The notes beneath the pieces are model-generated. The model had not been told where the DNA came from and searched no databases. It was given only the letters and a program-made list of their open reading frames with translations. A stretch of 64,000 nucleotides of DNA from Drosophila miranda. Its lineage: Eukaryota > Arthropoda > Insecta > Diptera > Drosophilidae. A program made the translations under genes and the position numbers. Positions 22,729 through 34,587 of this stretch are shown here, piece after piece. Within the stretch, counting starts at the first letter, position 1, and every line of letters starts with the position of its first letter. The DNA lies in assembly GCF_003369915.1 (NCBI RefSeq), contig NC_046674.1:12958001-13022000 (forward strand), in the 5' to 3' direction.

Positions 22729-23371
22729 CTAATCCTTGGATGCAGGCACAAAGTTACCGTAGTCCCGTCTGACCTTGATCGGTGGCTGATCTCTGCCCTG
22801 CGAGTCGTTGTGCGAGTATCGTTGATCGAAGGAACGTTTGTGGCCGCCCCCACCAGCACCACCACCATGGTGGTGGTCATCCCCACCGCCACCACTGCGC
22901 TCATAGCCCCCGCCGCCATCTCTACTACCGCCTCCATGATGATGGCCACGATCTCTGCGCTGATATACATCGTATCTGTTCCGATTGCGATTGTGATTGT
23001 CTAAAAGGAAAGGATACACAACTTTATGCAAAGGAAACCACTTTTGGACTGGACGTACCTCTGTATCCCCCCCTATCGTTATTGTGATGGTATCCGCCGC
23101 CTCCGCCTCCTTCGCGCCTGTGCCAGCCACGATCTCCGCCGCCTCTGCGATTGCTATTGTATCGATTGTTACCAGAGTATCCTCCGCCACCACCGCCCCC
23201 ACCGCTCATCCAGTTCTCGACTATTGGCGGCCCGGCCACTGGCTTGCTGCAGTGTGCCATAAACTCGTCATCGTCTTCTGTGTAGCGCGAGCCAAACTCA
23301 GCTTCGCATTCCTCCAGGAAGTTCAGATCCTTTTCGGGCAGACGATTTATTTTACGATTCGGATCGACCAT
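22729..23371 (-). CDS. RNMT-activating mini protein (RAMAC/FAM103A1)-like RGG protein
   Basis: Two exons, 23059-23371 and 22729-23000, join in phase 1 and give 194 residues. Residues about 15-55 (FLEECEAEFGSRYTEDDDEF through GPPIVENW) match the RNMT-activating domain of vertebrate RAM, the small partner that stimulates the mRNA cap guanine-N7 methyltransferase. The rest is low complexity: Gly-rich, with RGG, GYRG, HHH and Asn/Arg repeats, typical of RNA binding. Vertebrate RAM is about 118 residues, so the fly protein is longer because of the glycine-rich tail. It converges on ecd (stops 147 bases apart) and is head to head with oxt (ATGs 407 bases apart). Membership of the family rests on this short N-terminal match. 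Confidence 0.78.
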
Positions 23372-23402
23372 ATTAACTTCTAGTGGTGGCAGTTTCTAAA
23401 TA

Positions 23403-23470
23403 TATCGCTGATGGTGACAGTTTCTCAATATCGATGCTGTTATTGAATATACAATTAATATCGTTGTTGC
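23403..23470. promoter_or_regulatory. Probable shared promoter region of the RAMAC-like gene and oxt
   Basis: The two ATGs are 407 bases apart and face away from each other. Near the RAMAC-like side the spacer holds ATATATCG (about 23400-23407) and CAATATCGATG, both close to the DRE core TATCGATA, with a further TTAATATCG. No TATA box is seen. This is the usual picture of a constitutive, bidirectional Drosophila promoter. Confidence 0.5.
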
Positions 23471-23778
23471 GTCTTACAGCACCCGCTCTGGGGGACTAAC
23501 AGTGCTAGTTTTGCGCCTAACAGCACGCTGTGGGCGAGTGGAAGGAAAAGCACGATAAATTGCTAGACTGCGGGTTGCGGGGGCGTTTTTATTAAAGAAA
23601 AATGCCATTAATTAGTCAAATGTACATATCCAAATGCACCGACATCCAGCAATAAGCAGTGTATCATGCCGCCGCATCGTGGCCACAGTCAAACGCAAAG
23701 AAATAGCAACGCACACAACCTGTACGACACCACGCGAAGGAGCAGCAACAGCAGCCGCAGGAGGCGACTTCAGTAGTC

Positions 23779-26661
23779 ATGGAGCAATCGGTGTCCGCAC
23801 GCTGGCTGCGACGATATCGGCCGGTTTTGATCATCCTAGTCCTCATCTTTGGCATCCAACTGTTCCTGGCCTACAAGTCGGTGGACATTGGTGGTGGCAG
23901 CGGCTCCGGACTGGACGTGGACGCCGCCCAGCGCTCGCAGCGTGATCTGGCCTCGAATCCGGTGATAGCGGAGCCGCCAGAGAGCCTCCCCCGTCCTGCC
24001 AGGCTAACCGCCAATCAACTGGGCTTTCAGCCCGAATGTGATATCCAAGCCAAGGAAGCAATATCGGCGCTGCAGCGCGCCAAAACGAAAGACTGCCGCC
24101 AACATATCGCACAGATCGCCTGTTCCATACAGGCGGGTCGCTTCTATGCCATCCAGCTGAAGAGCAGCTGCCCGTCGGGCAACCACACAGCCAACGTGTC
24201 CCTCGGCTGTTATCGCGACGAGAAGGATCGACGCCTGCTCGGCGGCTACTACACCAGCTTCAAGAACTCCAATTCCCCCAATCTTTGCCTGGAGCTTTGC
24301 CTGCAGAGCGGCTATCCCTATGCCGGTGTGCAGTATGGTCGCGAGTGCTTCTGCGGCTTCGATACTCCGCCCAAGGCCGCCAAGCTGCCGGACTCCAGTT
24401 GCAACATCAAATGTCTGGGCAATGCCAGAGAGATCTGCGGAGGCTTCTATGCGATGAACATCTACGAAACGGGCATTGCCAGTGAGTACAGTCGAGTGAT
24501 GGTAGTCTTTTAACTGGACTCGACACTAAACGAACCTAATCTCTTGCAGAATTCACTGCCCAACTGGCGGCGAGCACCCCACCGACGGGGGCCAAGCGCG
24601 TGCGGATTGCATTTCTGCTGACTATCAATGGCAGGGCGCTGCGTCAGGTGCATCGACTGCTGAAAGCCCTGTATGCACCCGAGCATGTCTACTACATACA
24701 TGTGGACGAGGTAAGTCCGAATTCAAAGTCAATGACCGGATTCCGGCAATTAAAACGTGCGCTCGCTCGACGATTCTGCCAATTTGCACAATTTAATGCT
24801 GGACATTTGTTGTTGTAGCTGAAGGCTGGGATGAATTGCTATGAGATATTCATTTGACTGGGGCTGGGGGGTTTTCTTTTAGCGACAAGATTATCTGTAC
24901 CGCAAGCTGCTAGAGCTGGAACAGAAGTTCCCCAACATCCGCCTGGCCCGCAAACGCTTCTCCACCATCTGGGGCGGGGCCTCGCTCTTGACCATGCTGC
25001 TCCAGTGCATGGAGGATCTGCTCAAGTCCAAGTGGCAATGGGATTTCGTTATAAACCTAAGCGAGAGCGATTTCCCCGTAAAGACGCTGGACAAACTGGT
25101 CGATTTTTTGAGTGCCAATCGGGGCAGGAACTTTGTGAAGGGCCATGGCCGGGAGACGCAAAAATTCATCCAAAAGCAGGGTCTGGACAGGACCTTTGTG
25201 GAGTGTGACACGCACATGTGGAGGATCGGAGACCGCAAGCTGCCCGCCGGCATTCAGGTGGATGGGGGAAGCGATTGGGTGGCCCTCTCGCGGCCCTTTG
25301 TGGCCTATGTGACGCATCCCAAGAAGGAGGATGAGCTGCTGCAAGCGCTACTTAAGCTATTCAGACACACGCTGCTCCCAGCGGAATCGTTCTTCCACAC
25401 GGTCCTGCGGAACACCCACCACTGCCACACGTATGTGGACAACAACCTCCATGTGACCAACTGGAAGCGGAAACAAGGATGCAAGTGCCAGTACAAGCAC
25501 GTGGTTGACTGGTGCGGCTGCAGCCCCAACGACTTCATGCCAGACGACTGGCCCCGGCTGCTGGCCACGGAACAGAAATCGCTGTTCTTTGCCCGCAAAT
25601 TCGAGCCGATTATCAACCAGGCAGTGCTCCTGCAGCTGGAGGAGTGGCTGTATGGGCCCTATACCAGCGAATATCTGAACCTCCATGGGTACTGGCAGTC
25701 GCTCTACCATCACGAGGATGTGCATGGATCTGCGGATGACCTCGCCAGATCTGTGGGCGACAGCCTAATGCGCCTGGCTGGCAGTCAGGCCAGGGTCGAT
25801 CCTCTGGAGTTACTGGAGCTCACGCACTACCTCCACCGGGATCAGTACAAGGGATTCCTAGTGCGGTTTAGTGCCAGGAGGGCCACCGGGCAGGATGTGC
25901 AATTGGAGACGCGAGTACGACCCGTTCAGCACGGAAAGCTGGCGCGGAATGCTCGCTTCAGCAAGAGATTACGCAACTTCGAGGTCTCCACGGACTTCGA
26001 CCAGAAGGAGCAGGTGGCGCGCAACTTTGGGAAGCTGTTGGGGCCACAGAGTGACTTGGTTCTCAGCTACACGTACCAGGGATCGACGGACTCCGGGGCC
26101 GCCTCACACTCGTACAACCTCACGCTGCTCTGGATCGATCCCCTGGGTCGCCTGCAGGACTTCAACGAGCTGCATGTGGAGGACTCGTCCACCGATCTAA
26201 TCAACCACTCAAAAACCCTGCTCAGTCATCCCATCACACCTGGTGTATGGACAGCGAAGCTGATTGGACGCAGCTCCATCTACGCGCAGCTCAAGTTCCT
26301 GATTTCCCCCATGGCCTATGGGAATGGTGAGCCCCTGGAGACGACCCCAGAGGCGGAGAAGCGGAACGGTGGCCTGGGCATAGCCCTGCCGGACGACTTT
26401 GAGCTACCAGTGGAGTGGCAGCAGCATCTTCACACCGACGACGAGCAGTTCTCCCTGCGTGAGGAGGCCTTGGCCAACGGAAAACTCACCGGTCCGCCGC
26501 TGCACAGGTGGATTGACGATCTGGTGGGTAAATTCTTTCAGCTCAGGGAAAGCTGTGTGGTGGATGCTGGCACAGAACTGTCGCTGCCACTGTGCAGTGA
26601 CGCCCCCTGGAGCTCGCTGGCCCCCGATCCCAAGAGCGACGTGGATGCCCTACTCAAATGA
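23779..26661 (+). CDS. oxt: Peptide O-xylosyltransferase (glycosyltransferase family 14)
   Basis: Three exons, 23779-24481, 24550-24710 and 24883-26661, join in phase and give 880 residues. This is a type II Golgi protein. A short basic cytoplasmic end and a membrane anchor (about residues 14-31, PVLIILVLIFGIQLFLAY) are followed by a WSC cysteine module (about 135-233, with GRECFCGF and CGGFYAMNIYETG). Next come the GT14 catalytic domain (about 270-560, with AFLLTINGR, YYIHVDE, STIWGGASLL and NLSESDFPVK) and the C-terminal xylosyltransferase domain. It transfers xylose from UDP-xylose to serine of proteoglycan cores, the first step of glycosaminoglycan chains. The WSC module is typical of invertebrate forms and absent from vertebrate XYLT1/2. 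All splice sites are canonical. Confidence 0.96.
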
Positions 26662-27567
26662 GGGCAAAGCTCTTCTCTTATTAGGTCCATTGTATTGCCA
26701 TTAATCCATTTTGTTGTTATTAATTTTCTAGTGTAAATACCTTTTCATGTCTCTGTGTGTGTATATCTCAAAGTGCAACAATCTACAGATTCAGATTCAA
26801 AACTCAAAGAATTACTCAATTTTTATGCTCAATGCACCACCAGTAGGGTTTTTTTTCGTAGTTTGTGATAAATGTGTAAACTTGAAACTAATCGCCATCT
26901 TGACTCGGACACTCGGCTTGGGGAAGCAGCAACAGCAACCCCTTCCAAGTGCAGATCCACCTCTTTGTTTTTGCTTTTTAGAGCATTTTGCAATATTAAA
27001 TAGCCATTAGATTAAGTTAATGACGAAACAAGGTCGACGTCCGTCGCCTGCTTTGTGAATATGCCGCAGCGCACCGGACAGAACAGGACAGAGACACTCT
27101 TCCCCATCCATTCCACTCGCAGAGTGGGGAGCTTGCAACCAAAAATTCGAGATATAAATAAGGTTTAGCTAGATCAAATTCCGCAACTAAGTCATAAGAT
27201 AGGGTCGTCACTATTAACTCTCGCTATTAAACTCTGTAAGCTCTGTGTATTCATGTAGTTTCTTCAATTTTTTGATTCACATATCAATATGCAACGCCAA
27301 GTTATCCAAAATAAATGAGCAATTCTACATGTACTAAAGTGATCGGTCGGTGAATCGGTATTTCGGCAACAATTTGTGTAACCAGCACCAGAACAGTGGT
27401 TCATCATAATCATAATCTATCTTCATCTGTTGTTTTGGGGGTCGGATTTCTGGACCGGACCTTGCTTTGCTCCTTCCTTGCAGGTATTCTATGAGTTAAG
27501 TAGGTTTAGACTTAAATAGACTTAAAGCCAAGGCTATTTGTACTGCCGTTTGCTGCTGGAGCGCACA
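26662..27567. other. 3' flank between convergent oxt and Elp5
   Basis: This holds the oxt 3' UTR and the 3' end of Elp5. AAAATAAATGAG near 27307 is a candidate plus-strand polyadenylation signal. No further gene is seen. Confidence 0.55.
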
Positions 27568-28534
27568 TTAGATGCACAGATCCTCATCGGGATCCTCGTC
27601 ATCGAAGTCATCATCGGCATCGGGTGTGTAAATTATGTTGCCCTCAGCAGGCTCGCTGGTGCTGAAATGGCAATATGTTTAGTTGAGAGACAGATCGGAG
27701 TTCGATGATGGCTCACCGTTCGTATGGCAATGTGAGAGCGTTACGCGCCACTACTTCATCCTCGTCCAGTTCTATTTTGAAGGTGCTGCTGGCCGGCTCT
27801 GCTGTCTGATCAGCCTCCGGCGATGGCTGCTTGGGCGAACCAACTGCTGCTGGACCGTCCAGAGGCGTCACTTGAAACTCTGTTTTGGTGATCCGGCACG
27901 CGTAGCGTTTGTTGGACACCCCGCCGCCGGGCTTGCGCGATATCAGCGATAGCAGAGTCTCCGACTCCAGGCGGAGAATCAGCTCGGCTAGATACTCGCA
28001 GCCGGCGAGGATGTACTGCGCATGGTGATGCTGCAAGTGCTGGGGCGAGGCCCAGAGGAACACACGTCGCACGTGCTCCGAGCGACGCAGCCTATTGAGG
28101 AAGCTGAAGATGTACGCGGGTGTCTGGTAGCACAGCAGGTCCGCCAATGTGGGCAGTATGACATTGTATTCGGCCTTTGTGCTGCTGGTCCCCGTATCCG
28201 TGGTAGGACCGGATTTGAAATCCGCGGCTTCTCCAGCCTGGTTGTTGTTGTTGTTGTTGTTGCCGCACTCATTCAGCAGCGCCTCGTAGCTGGACACGTG
28301 CCTCAGATTGCCAATTGGCAGCGTTTTGATTGTGCCCGTCTCCTGCCCCTGCTCGTGCAGCAGGCTGTCAATGAACCTAAGGGCAATGCGCTCCCGATTT
28401 AGTTCATCTGCAACGAGGAAAACGAAAAGGGAATGTGGCGGCTGCTTATGCACTTGGCACACTTAATTTGTTGGTTGGGGCTCACCTATTATGAAGACCA
28501 CCTTTTGTTTGGTCACCAGCAGGTTGGAGAGCAT
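27568..28534 (-). CDS. Elp5: Elongator complex subunit 5
   Basis: Three exons, 28486-28534, 27717-28407 and 27568-27661, join in phase and give 277 residues. The protein starts MLSNLLVTKQKVVFII. It has the RecA-like fold of the Elp4-5-6 subcomplex without a clear Walker A motif. It ends in the characteristic acidic tail (IIYTPDADDDFDDEDPDEDL), which resembles the C terminus of animal ELP5. Elongator modifies uridine at the tRNA wobble position. A polyasparagine run of 7 (GTT repeat at about 28240-28260 on the plus strand) interrupts the middle and is likely to vary in length. It is head to head with the cytochrome b561 gene, with ATGs 1.4 kb apart. The identification rests mainly on the tail and overall length. 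Confidence 0.82.
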
Positions 28535-29946
28535 TATATGTGCATTTATTTATAACTATTTATGTGAGAAATCGTACAAAAATTGTACACTTTGCTTTGT
28601 TGTTGTTCAGACGATGCGATTTCTGTTAGCCAAGAGGCGTTAGTGTGTTTTGTAAGCAGCGATATTTTACTATCACATGCTGCCAGCAATTCAGAGTCAA
28701 TACAAGCTAGGTTCGAAAAAAAAGTGCCAGAATAGCTAAAACCGGAACCATAGGGTGAAACTGGAAATGGAGGAATGTCCCAGTGGGAATCGGAGTGGAA
28801 TCATTTTGAACATTTTTTAAATAGTCCACTTATAAATGCAGCTATTTATGATATAGCCTTAAATATGCTAAAGCGGCATCAGTGCTGCACAAAATACCAA
28901 AAACGAAGGGTCACATTGATTCTGGCTCGTATAATCAGGGCTGGAAAATAGATGTTACTAAAAGTCTGATTGGGAAATGCTAATTTAATCTTGTTAAACT
29001 TTTGAATGTTAGTTAAACTGAGAACTCATTTTTAAATTTTTCGGCGAAATGTTGTTTCTTTGTCTGACCCTCGAATTTTTCTGTCGTTCCAGCCCTAGTA
29101 TGTCTGTGTCCCGCTTTTTTCCAAATGAGTGAGCAAAGCAAACTTGTGCGAGCATTTAGACCATGAGTGGATCGATTTGTAACTTGAAACCCTTAGAGAG
29201 TGAAAGCCACCTGACCTTGCACTTGATTTGATAAGGTAAATAGCCGGTCAATGAATTCATGACGTTGTCGTAGCTGCTGCTGACGTCGCGAAATCTTGTT
29301 TTTTTTGTGTGTGTTATTTTTTGGCAGCATCTAGTGTTGTTTTGATTATTTGTGTGTCGCGTGTGGTCCAGCAAAACGTTTACAAAATTAGTCAAAGTAT
29401 AGTACATATTGGACGCTGACTAAGTTTGAACTGTAAGTACTGCCCTACATATACATATTTCTTATCCACGTATTAAAATGTACGAAAGTAGAACGTTGTC
29501 TTTCGCTATCTTCCATATCCAACAAGTGGTTCCCAAGTAGCTGTGTGTGTGTGTTGTATTACTGTTAGAAAGCGTTTGCGTGTGCGCTTGCATGAGTTTT
29601 GAATGTTTGAGCTTTCAAACAAAAGCTCTATTATTGTAGCTTGCAGTCAGCAGGCACAGCAGGCACCCAGCATGGAAGGGCGGGCTCAACAGAGGGTGTA
29701 GGGTGCCGCCGCCCACGCAGCAGCCTTTGCAGACATTTTCACTGTTTTTCCTCCCATATGGCAACGACAGTCATTCGAACGCAATTCGTTCAACAAGTAG
29801 AGAGTGTCGCAGCAGAAAAATTTTTGCATTTTTCCATTGTTCTCCGACAACTTCAAGTTTTATAGAGTGCTGCAAAGATAAGAAGAGCTTAAACATTTAC
29901 ACCAAAAGTGTTATCTGAATCGAAAAGAAAGTAATAAGCATACGCC
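28535..29946. other. Divergent spacer between Elp5 and the cytochrome b561 gene
   Basis: This holds the 5' regions of both genes. A perfect 10-base inverted repeat, AGGGCTGGAA at 28937 and its complement ending at 29096, brackets 160 bases of AT-rich DNA and may be an old fold-back element. TGACGTCG near 29281 resembles a CRE. The last few hundred bases before 29947 are probably the 5' UTR of the shorter b561 isoform. Confidence 0.45.
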
Positions 29947-32900
29947 ATGTTGTTCTCCCTGGGTAAGTGCCCCATCATCAGAAATCAGTCAGTGCCCCGC
30001 GGAGAGGGTGTGGGTACTCGTGTTAAAGAAGGAACTTCAGATGTATATCACATTATTATGCATAGAACATTATAGTCAAAGTCGCAATTGAAATGCAGCT
30101 CACTGACGGACGGGGCATCAATAGAGTAAGAGGAATGCAAAAGGTGCACACCACCCACCTTCACCCCCTTTCGAACAGCCATATCTGGTCTGGTGTGGCA
30201 TACTAACCAGAGTTTTTCCCCTCACACTCATCTACCCTCGCCCGGACTCCCCCGCCCTTTCATATCCATTTAAATCCGCACTAGTACAAACTAAACAATT
30301 AGCTACGCTTTAATAGCACCAACACATTTTGCCGTGCCAGGCAGTAAAAGCTCTTTTCGTGTATACCCTTGAAGGGGGTACATAGTATACAACACGGAAT
30401 GAAGCATCCCCGAGTCCATTAAGTATACCCAGGAGGAAGTCGGCTGATATAGTCGACACAGCAATGTACGTCTGTGCTTTTTCTCAACGAAATAGAGCCT
30501 TAAGAGTGTACGGTAAGGTCCGATTTAAGTCGGACCACAATGTCATAAAGTTGTCGTTGGAAACAAGAACAACATAAATGGTTAGGACTGCTTGCAGTCT
30601 AACAAGAAGCCATTTTGAAGAGTCGTCGAGATTCAAGGGTATACAGACTTCGGCGCGCTGAAGTTGGCTTTGCTGCCGTTTTTAAGCTCCGGCGGGCGGC
30701 GGCTGGCGGCTGGAAAACTTTAAATTCACTTGCGCATTGCACGTTGAGGCGTTCGGTTGTACTCACTCGTCGTATCGCATCGTATCGTAGGTCGTGTCGC
30801 TGATCCCAGTATCGTAGTACCATAGTGCTGTATTTTTTTTAGTAGTGTTGTTGTAGAGTTGCTGTAGTGTTGTGTCTTGTGGCAATTAACCGTTAGCGTT
30901 GCATGCCATTTGGTGAACTATTGATTAATCAGTGCCCCCGAACCAGAAGCCACCAACCCAACCACCGACCACACCAGAGTCCAGCAACTATGTCAAAGGA
31001 TTCGGACATAGAGCAGGCGGCGGTGCCCGCGAATGAAATCAAAGTGGAGCCAGTAGCCGCCACGCCAGAGGAGCAGCTAACATCCTCCGGGACGACCACT
31101 GCAACGACAGCCACTACAGTGATCTCCGTGACGAATGGGGGAGGAGAGAAGGCGGCGGCTGTGGCGGAGAAGCCGCCCCAGCAGATGACTGCTGTGGAAG
31201 TGGCCGCTGTGGCAGCCTCGGCCACAGTAGCAGCAGAACAAGTGCGCCCAGCAACAACCATTGGAGGCATTGAATTGGCAGCCAGCAAAGGTACAACAAC
31301 CACACACAGCAACAGCCAGCAGCAGGCCAGACCAGACCAGACCAGACCAGACCAGAGTCAGGGGCAGACAGGTGCAGACAGTGAATGGCTTTGCAATTCG
31401 GCTGCAAGTTTGATTAGAGCAAAGTAAAATCAACAACCTGCCAGTGCTACTGCCACTGCCACTGCCAGCAACAACCACAAGAGTTTAGTTTAGTAAAAGT
31501 TATAACAAAACGCACAGACAAACACATAAAGAGAGAGAGACCGTTAAAAACTGCATTGCCATTGCCACACCTCCCAACATGCGCCCGCCACGATGATGAT
31601 CATCATCATCATGACGATGAGCACGACTCGACTTCAAGTTGAATTTCACTTTAGTTTTTCAACAGACATACTCGTACTCACACAGCATATACGATATACA
31701 TATACATATACCTATACCTATATATACATATTCATATATAAATCTCTTTGCTTTTCTTTAAGTCGCTTTATTTATTTTACTTTTGCTGTCTTCACATTTT
31801 TTGTACGCTTTTCCAAAGTCGTCATCGGCGGAGAGGTTTTACTTTTCATCTTTTACGAGTATGTAGATTGTTTCTTTCAAATTTTGCGCACGATCTGTTG
31901 CAACGCTTTGCTGATCAGCCCAGACAGACGCCCTGGCACGCCCACTTAACCGTCATAATTAACAATCATAATCATTAATTAATATGCCAATTAATTTCAC
32001 TTCTGAACGAAAGGATAAACACACAAGCCCGAATCTGGAGCATCGTATTCAAATTTATTGGATAACTGGGGGACACGCGTGCCTTTGAAGCAACGTAATG
32101 TCTCTGCCCCATACAGCATACAGCAGCAAGGGGCAATTTACGGCAGTTTACATCTAACAATTTTCCTCACTTTTGATTGAGTTGTCATTTGCATACGAGT
32201 ATGACAGAGTTCAACATCTGATAAAAGGCCTTTATCGAGGGTGACTGCACCAAAGATTGTAACGTAGTACTACCAAGGTTAATTTGAAGTCTTGGGATAC
32301 AATTCTTTTAGGGATAGATGGGCAGATAGATAGATAGATGTTTTTCCTAAACACACTTCCAGTCGCCAAATTTCCAGGGGAATTTTTAATTTATTTGCAG
32401 GTTTTATGAAGATGCAAGATACAAAATACTCGAACCACGATGCTATTTAGAGCGTGTTGATATCATTCCGTTGGAGGAAGCCTGCTGGATGCTATCTAAC
32501 AAAAACATACGAATATTTTGACAGAATGTTCGTTTGTTCGTTCGTTCGCGATAACAGAAAGTTTACTTTCTTTACGGCGTCTTGGCAGACACAAATTTTG
32601 ACTTCGATAGCATAAATAATTGTTGAATAAACAATCGTAAATGTTTACGTGAGTCTTTTAGGAGAATTCAACCAGGGGATTGTAAGTGTAAGAACCGAGT
32701 GGTTCCAATAATTCTGTGTGTTTTTTTTAATGTCTAGATCTCGTTCAGGGTATTTATTTATCAGAATCCCAGATTGCAGGCGACAAAGCAGGGGCTTTGT
32801 TTCTGGCAAGAGTGCGGCTACTGATGATGCTCCAGATCGAATGTCTGTCTGGCTGTCGGGGAATGTGGCATGTGGCATGTGGCAGGGACTATTCCGCCAA

Positions 32901-34174
32901 TTCCAAGCAACATGTGGGCTATAATCATTGTTTATGGATTATGTAGGAACTACAGCAGCTTTGTAATCAACGAATGTGGTTATCAGCACTGGATTTTATG
33001 GTTGTTTTAATCACATTCAGAAGTATAGGCCAGAAGGCAGTTGTAAAGTAAAACCGAATAATTTAAAGATGCAAAGGGAGGGAAAAATGTATGGCCACTA
33101 AACAAATGTTGTTGATTGGAAATATGGAAAAGCTTGAATGGAATGCGTGCGTGTGCGTGTGCTTGTGTGTTTAATGATAAGATCGCATAAAAGTGTGGCA
33201 AAGGAATGCTCGGAATGCTCGGGGGCATTTGGTTAATAGAGATCTTGAATTCTATTTTTAAGAAATACTCTTTCTTCCTCTCCCTCTAGGCGGCACCAAA
33301 TCCAACATGGATCCGGCGCTGATCAACTTTAAGGTGCTGTACGTACTGACGCAGCTGTGTGGCCTGACGATGATCGTGCTGGTGGGCACCTGGATAGGGC
33401 AGCACTTTGGCGGACTGGGTGGAAGCTCCAATCCCAAGCTGGAGTTCAACTGGCATCCGCTGTTCATGACCATTGGCTTCATCTATCTGTATGGCAACTG
33501 TGAGTAGAGCTGCAAGCGGAAGAGGTGCAGACCGCCGACAGCAGACTGCAAACTAAACTCCACTCCCATATCAGCCATTCTGGTGTACCGAGGCTTCCGC
33601 ACCACGCGCAAGAAGACCCTGAAGCTCACCCACGCCGGCATCCATATGGCCGCCTTCGTTCTAACAGTCATTGCCCTGAAGACGGTCTTCGATTCGCATA
33701 ACCTGAACAGCCCGCCCATACCCAACCTGTACTCGCTGCACTCATGGCTGGGCCTCTCCGCTGTGATCATCTTCTCGCTGCAGTACGTGGCCGGGTTCGT
33801 GGCATTCCTCGCTCCGGGGATAAGGGAGAACTACAAGATTGCCATGATGCCGCTGCACATCTACTTTGGTCTGTTTGGCTTCGTCCTGGCCATTGCAAGC
33901 GCCGTCATGGGCCTCACCGAGAAGGCAATCTTTGCAATGTGAGTGGATCTTTGGTTTGTGATTTTCTGACAATGTCTAAAGTATTCCCTCTATCTACAGC
34001 ACTTCTCCACCGTACTCCACCTTGCCACCTGCTGGTATACTGGCCAATGTAATTGGAGTCCTGTATGTGGTATTTGGTGCTCTTGTGGTCTACCTGGCCA
34101 CGGAGCCGTCGTACAGGCGTAAGCCCATACCCGAGGACACGGCTCTGCTAAGCTCCGGCTCTGCCAATGAGTAA
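29947..34174 (+). CDS. Cytochrome b561-family transmembrane reductase, isoform with short N terminus
   Basis: Exons 29947-29962, 33290-33499, 33575-33938 and 34000-34174 join in phase and give 254 residues beginning MLFSLGGTKSNMDP. Six membrane segments carry the four heme-ligand histidines of the family, in NWHPLFM, THAGIHM, LHSWLGL and PLHIYFG. Two b-type hemes on opposite faces move electrons from cytosolic ascorbate across the membrane, as in chromaffin-granule b561, Dcytb and the lysosomal form. The protein ends in a short cytosolic tail (ALLSSGSANE). The D. melanogaster counterpart is probably CG1275 (from memory). The tiny first exon is supported by a strong GTAAGT donor and a matching phase. 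The gene converges on the first adenylyl cyclase, with 413 bases between stops. Confidence 0.88.
30358..30690. mobile_element. Probable non-autonomous transposon remnant with inverted repeats
   Basis: GTATACCCTTGAA at 30361-30373 has its exact complement at 30636-30648, giving 13-base inverted repeats about 290 bases apart. Inside are two hairpins: GTCCGA/TCGGAC at about 30518-30535, and a stem around GACTGC-TT-GCAGTC at about 30581-30603. An 18-base near-palindrome (ACTTCGGCGCGCTGAAGT) follows at about 30647-30664. GTATACCCTTGAAGGGGGTA-type sequence is common in dispersed Drosophila repeats. No target duplication is evident, so this is an old or partial copy. Confidence 0.55.
30903..31290 (+). 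CDS. Alternative first coding exon of the cytochrome b561 gene
   Basis: This open exon ends CAAAG|GTACAA at 31290 in the same phase (1) as the short first exon at 29947-29962, so it can splice to 33290. From the ATG at 30990 it adds 100 residues; an in-frame ATG at 30903 would add 29 more. The total protein would be 349 or 378 residues. The added segment is low complexity (Ala/Thr/Glu-rich, MSKDSDIEQAAVPANEIKVE at its start) with no membrane helix, so it would extend the cytosolic N terminus. The exon model is inferred from frame and splice signals. Transcript evidence would be needed to choose between the two start codons. Confidence 0.6.
31291..33289 (+). other. Intron of the cytochrome b561 gene, downstream of both first exons
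   Basis: The intron holds a five-fold GACCA repeat (about 31328-31360), a TATACA-rich stretch (about 31685-31745), GATA repeats near 32325 and a TTCG repeat near 32527. No gene is recognised inside it. Confidence 0.6.
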
Positions 34175-34587
34175 GGCACTGCTACTCGTCCTACACACAC
34201 CCCAAACCAGCTGCTATGCTTATATTTATGCTCAAAACTGTGCACAAAACCCAAACGAAATGGAAACCTGATACGATGTGGTGCTCTGTTGACGATTCAT
34301 GCTGTTTATTTTCGTTGAGATGCATGTTTTACCCCCTAGTATCAACATATATTTAATGTGACTATGTGTAATGGAAAGCTATCCACATACTTATACACAG
34401 ATTACCAGTTGTGAAAAGACGTCTGCGAGTGCTCAAATCGAACGTATTTAACCTCATATAGAACATTTGCTTATATGAATATCTATGTGTGTTATATATT
34501 CTTAATAAATCTATATTAATACTAAGTGAGAGGTGCATGATCGGTTGGCTCCTTCTCCTCCTCCCCTTCTGGGACATCGTCGACATT

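Noticed and set aside
22782-23383. Plus-strand frames opposite the RAMAC-like gene
   Set aside because: They are complements of glycine- and histidine-rich codons and end without any conserved motif.
31328-31360. GACCA tandem repeat as part of the b561 coding exon
   Set aside because: It lies past the GTACAA donor at 31291; the frame continues only by chance to a stop near 31427.
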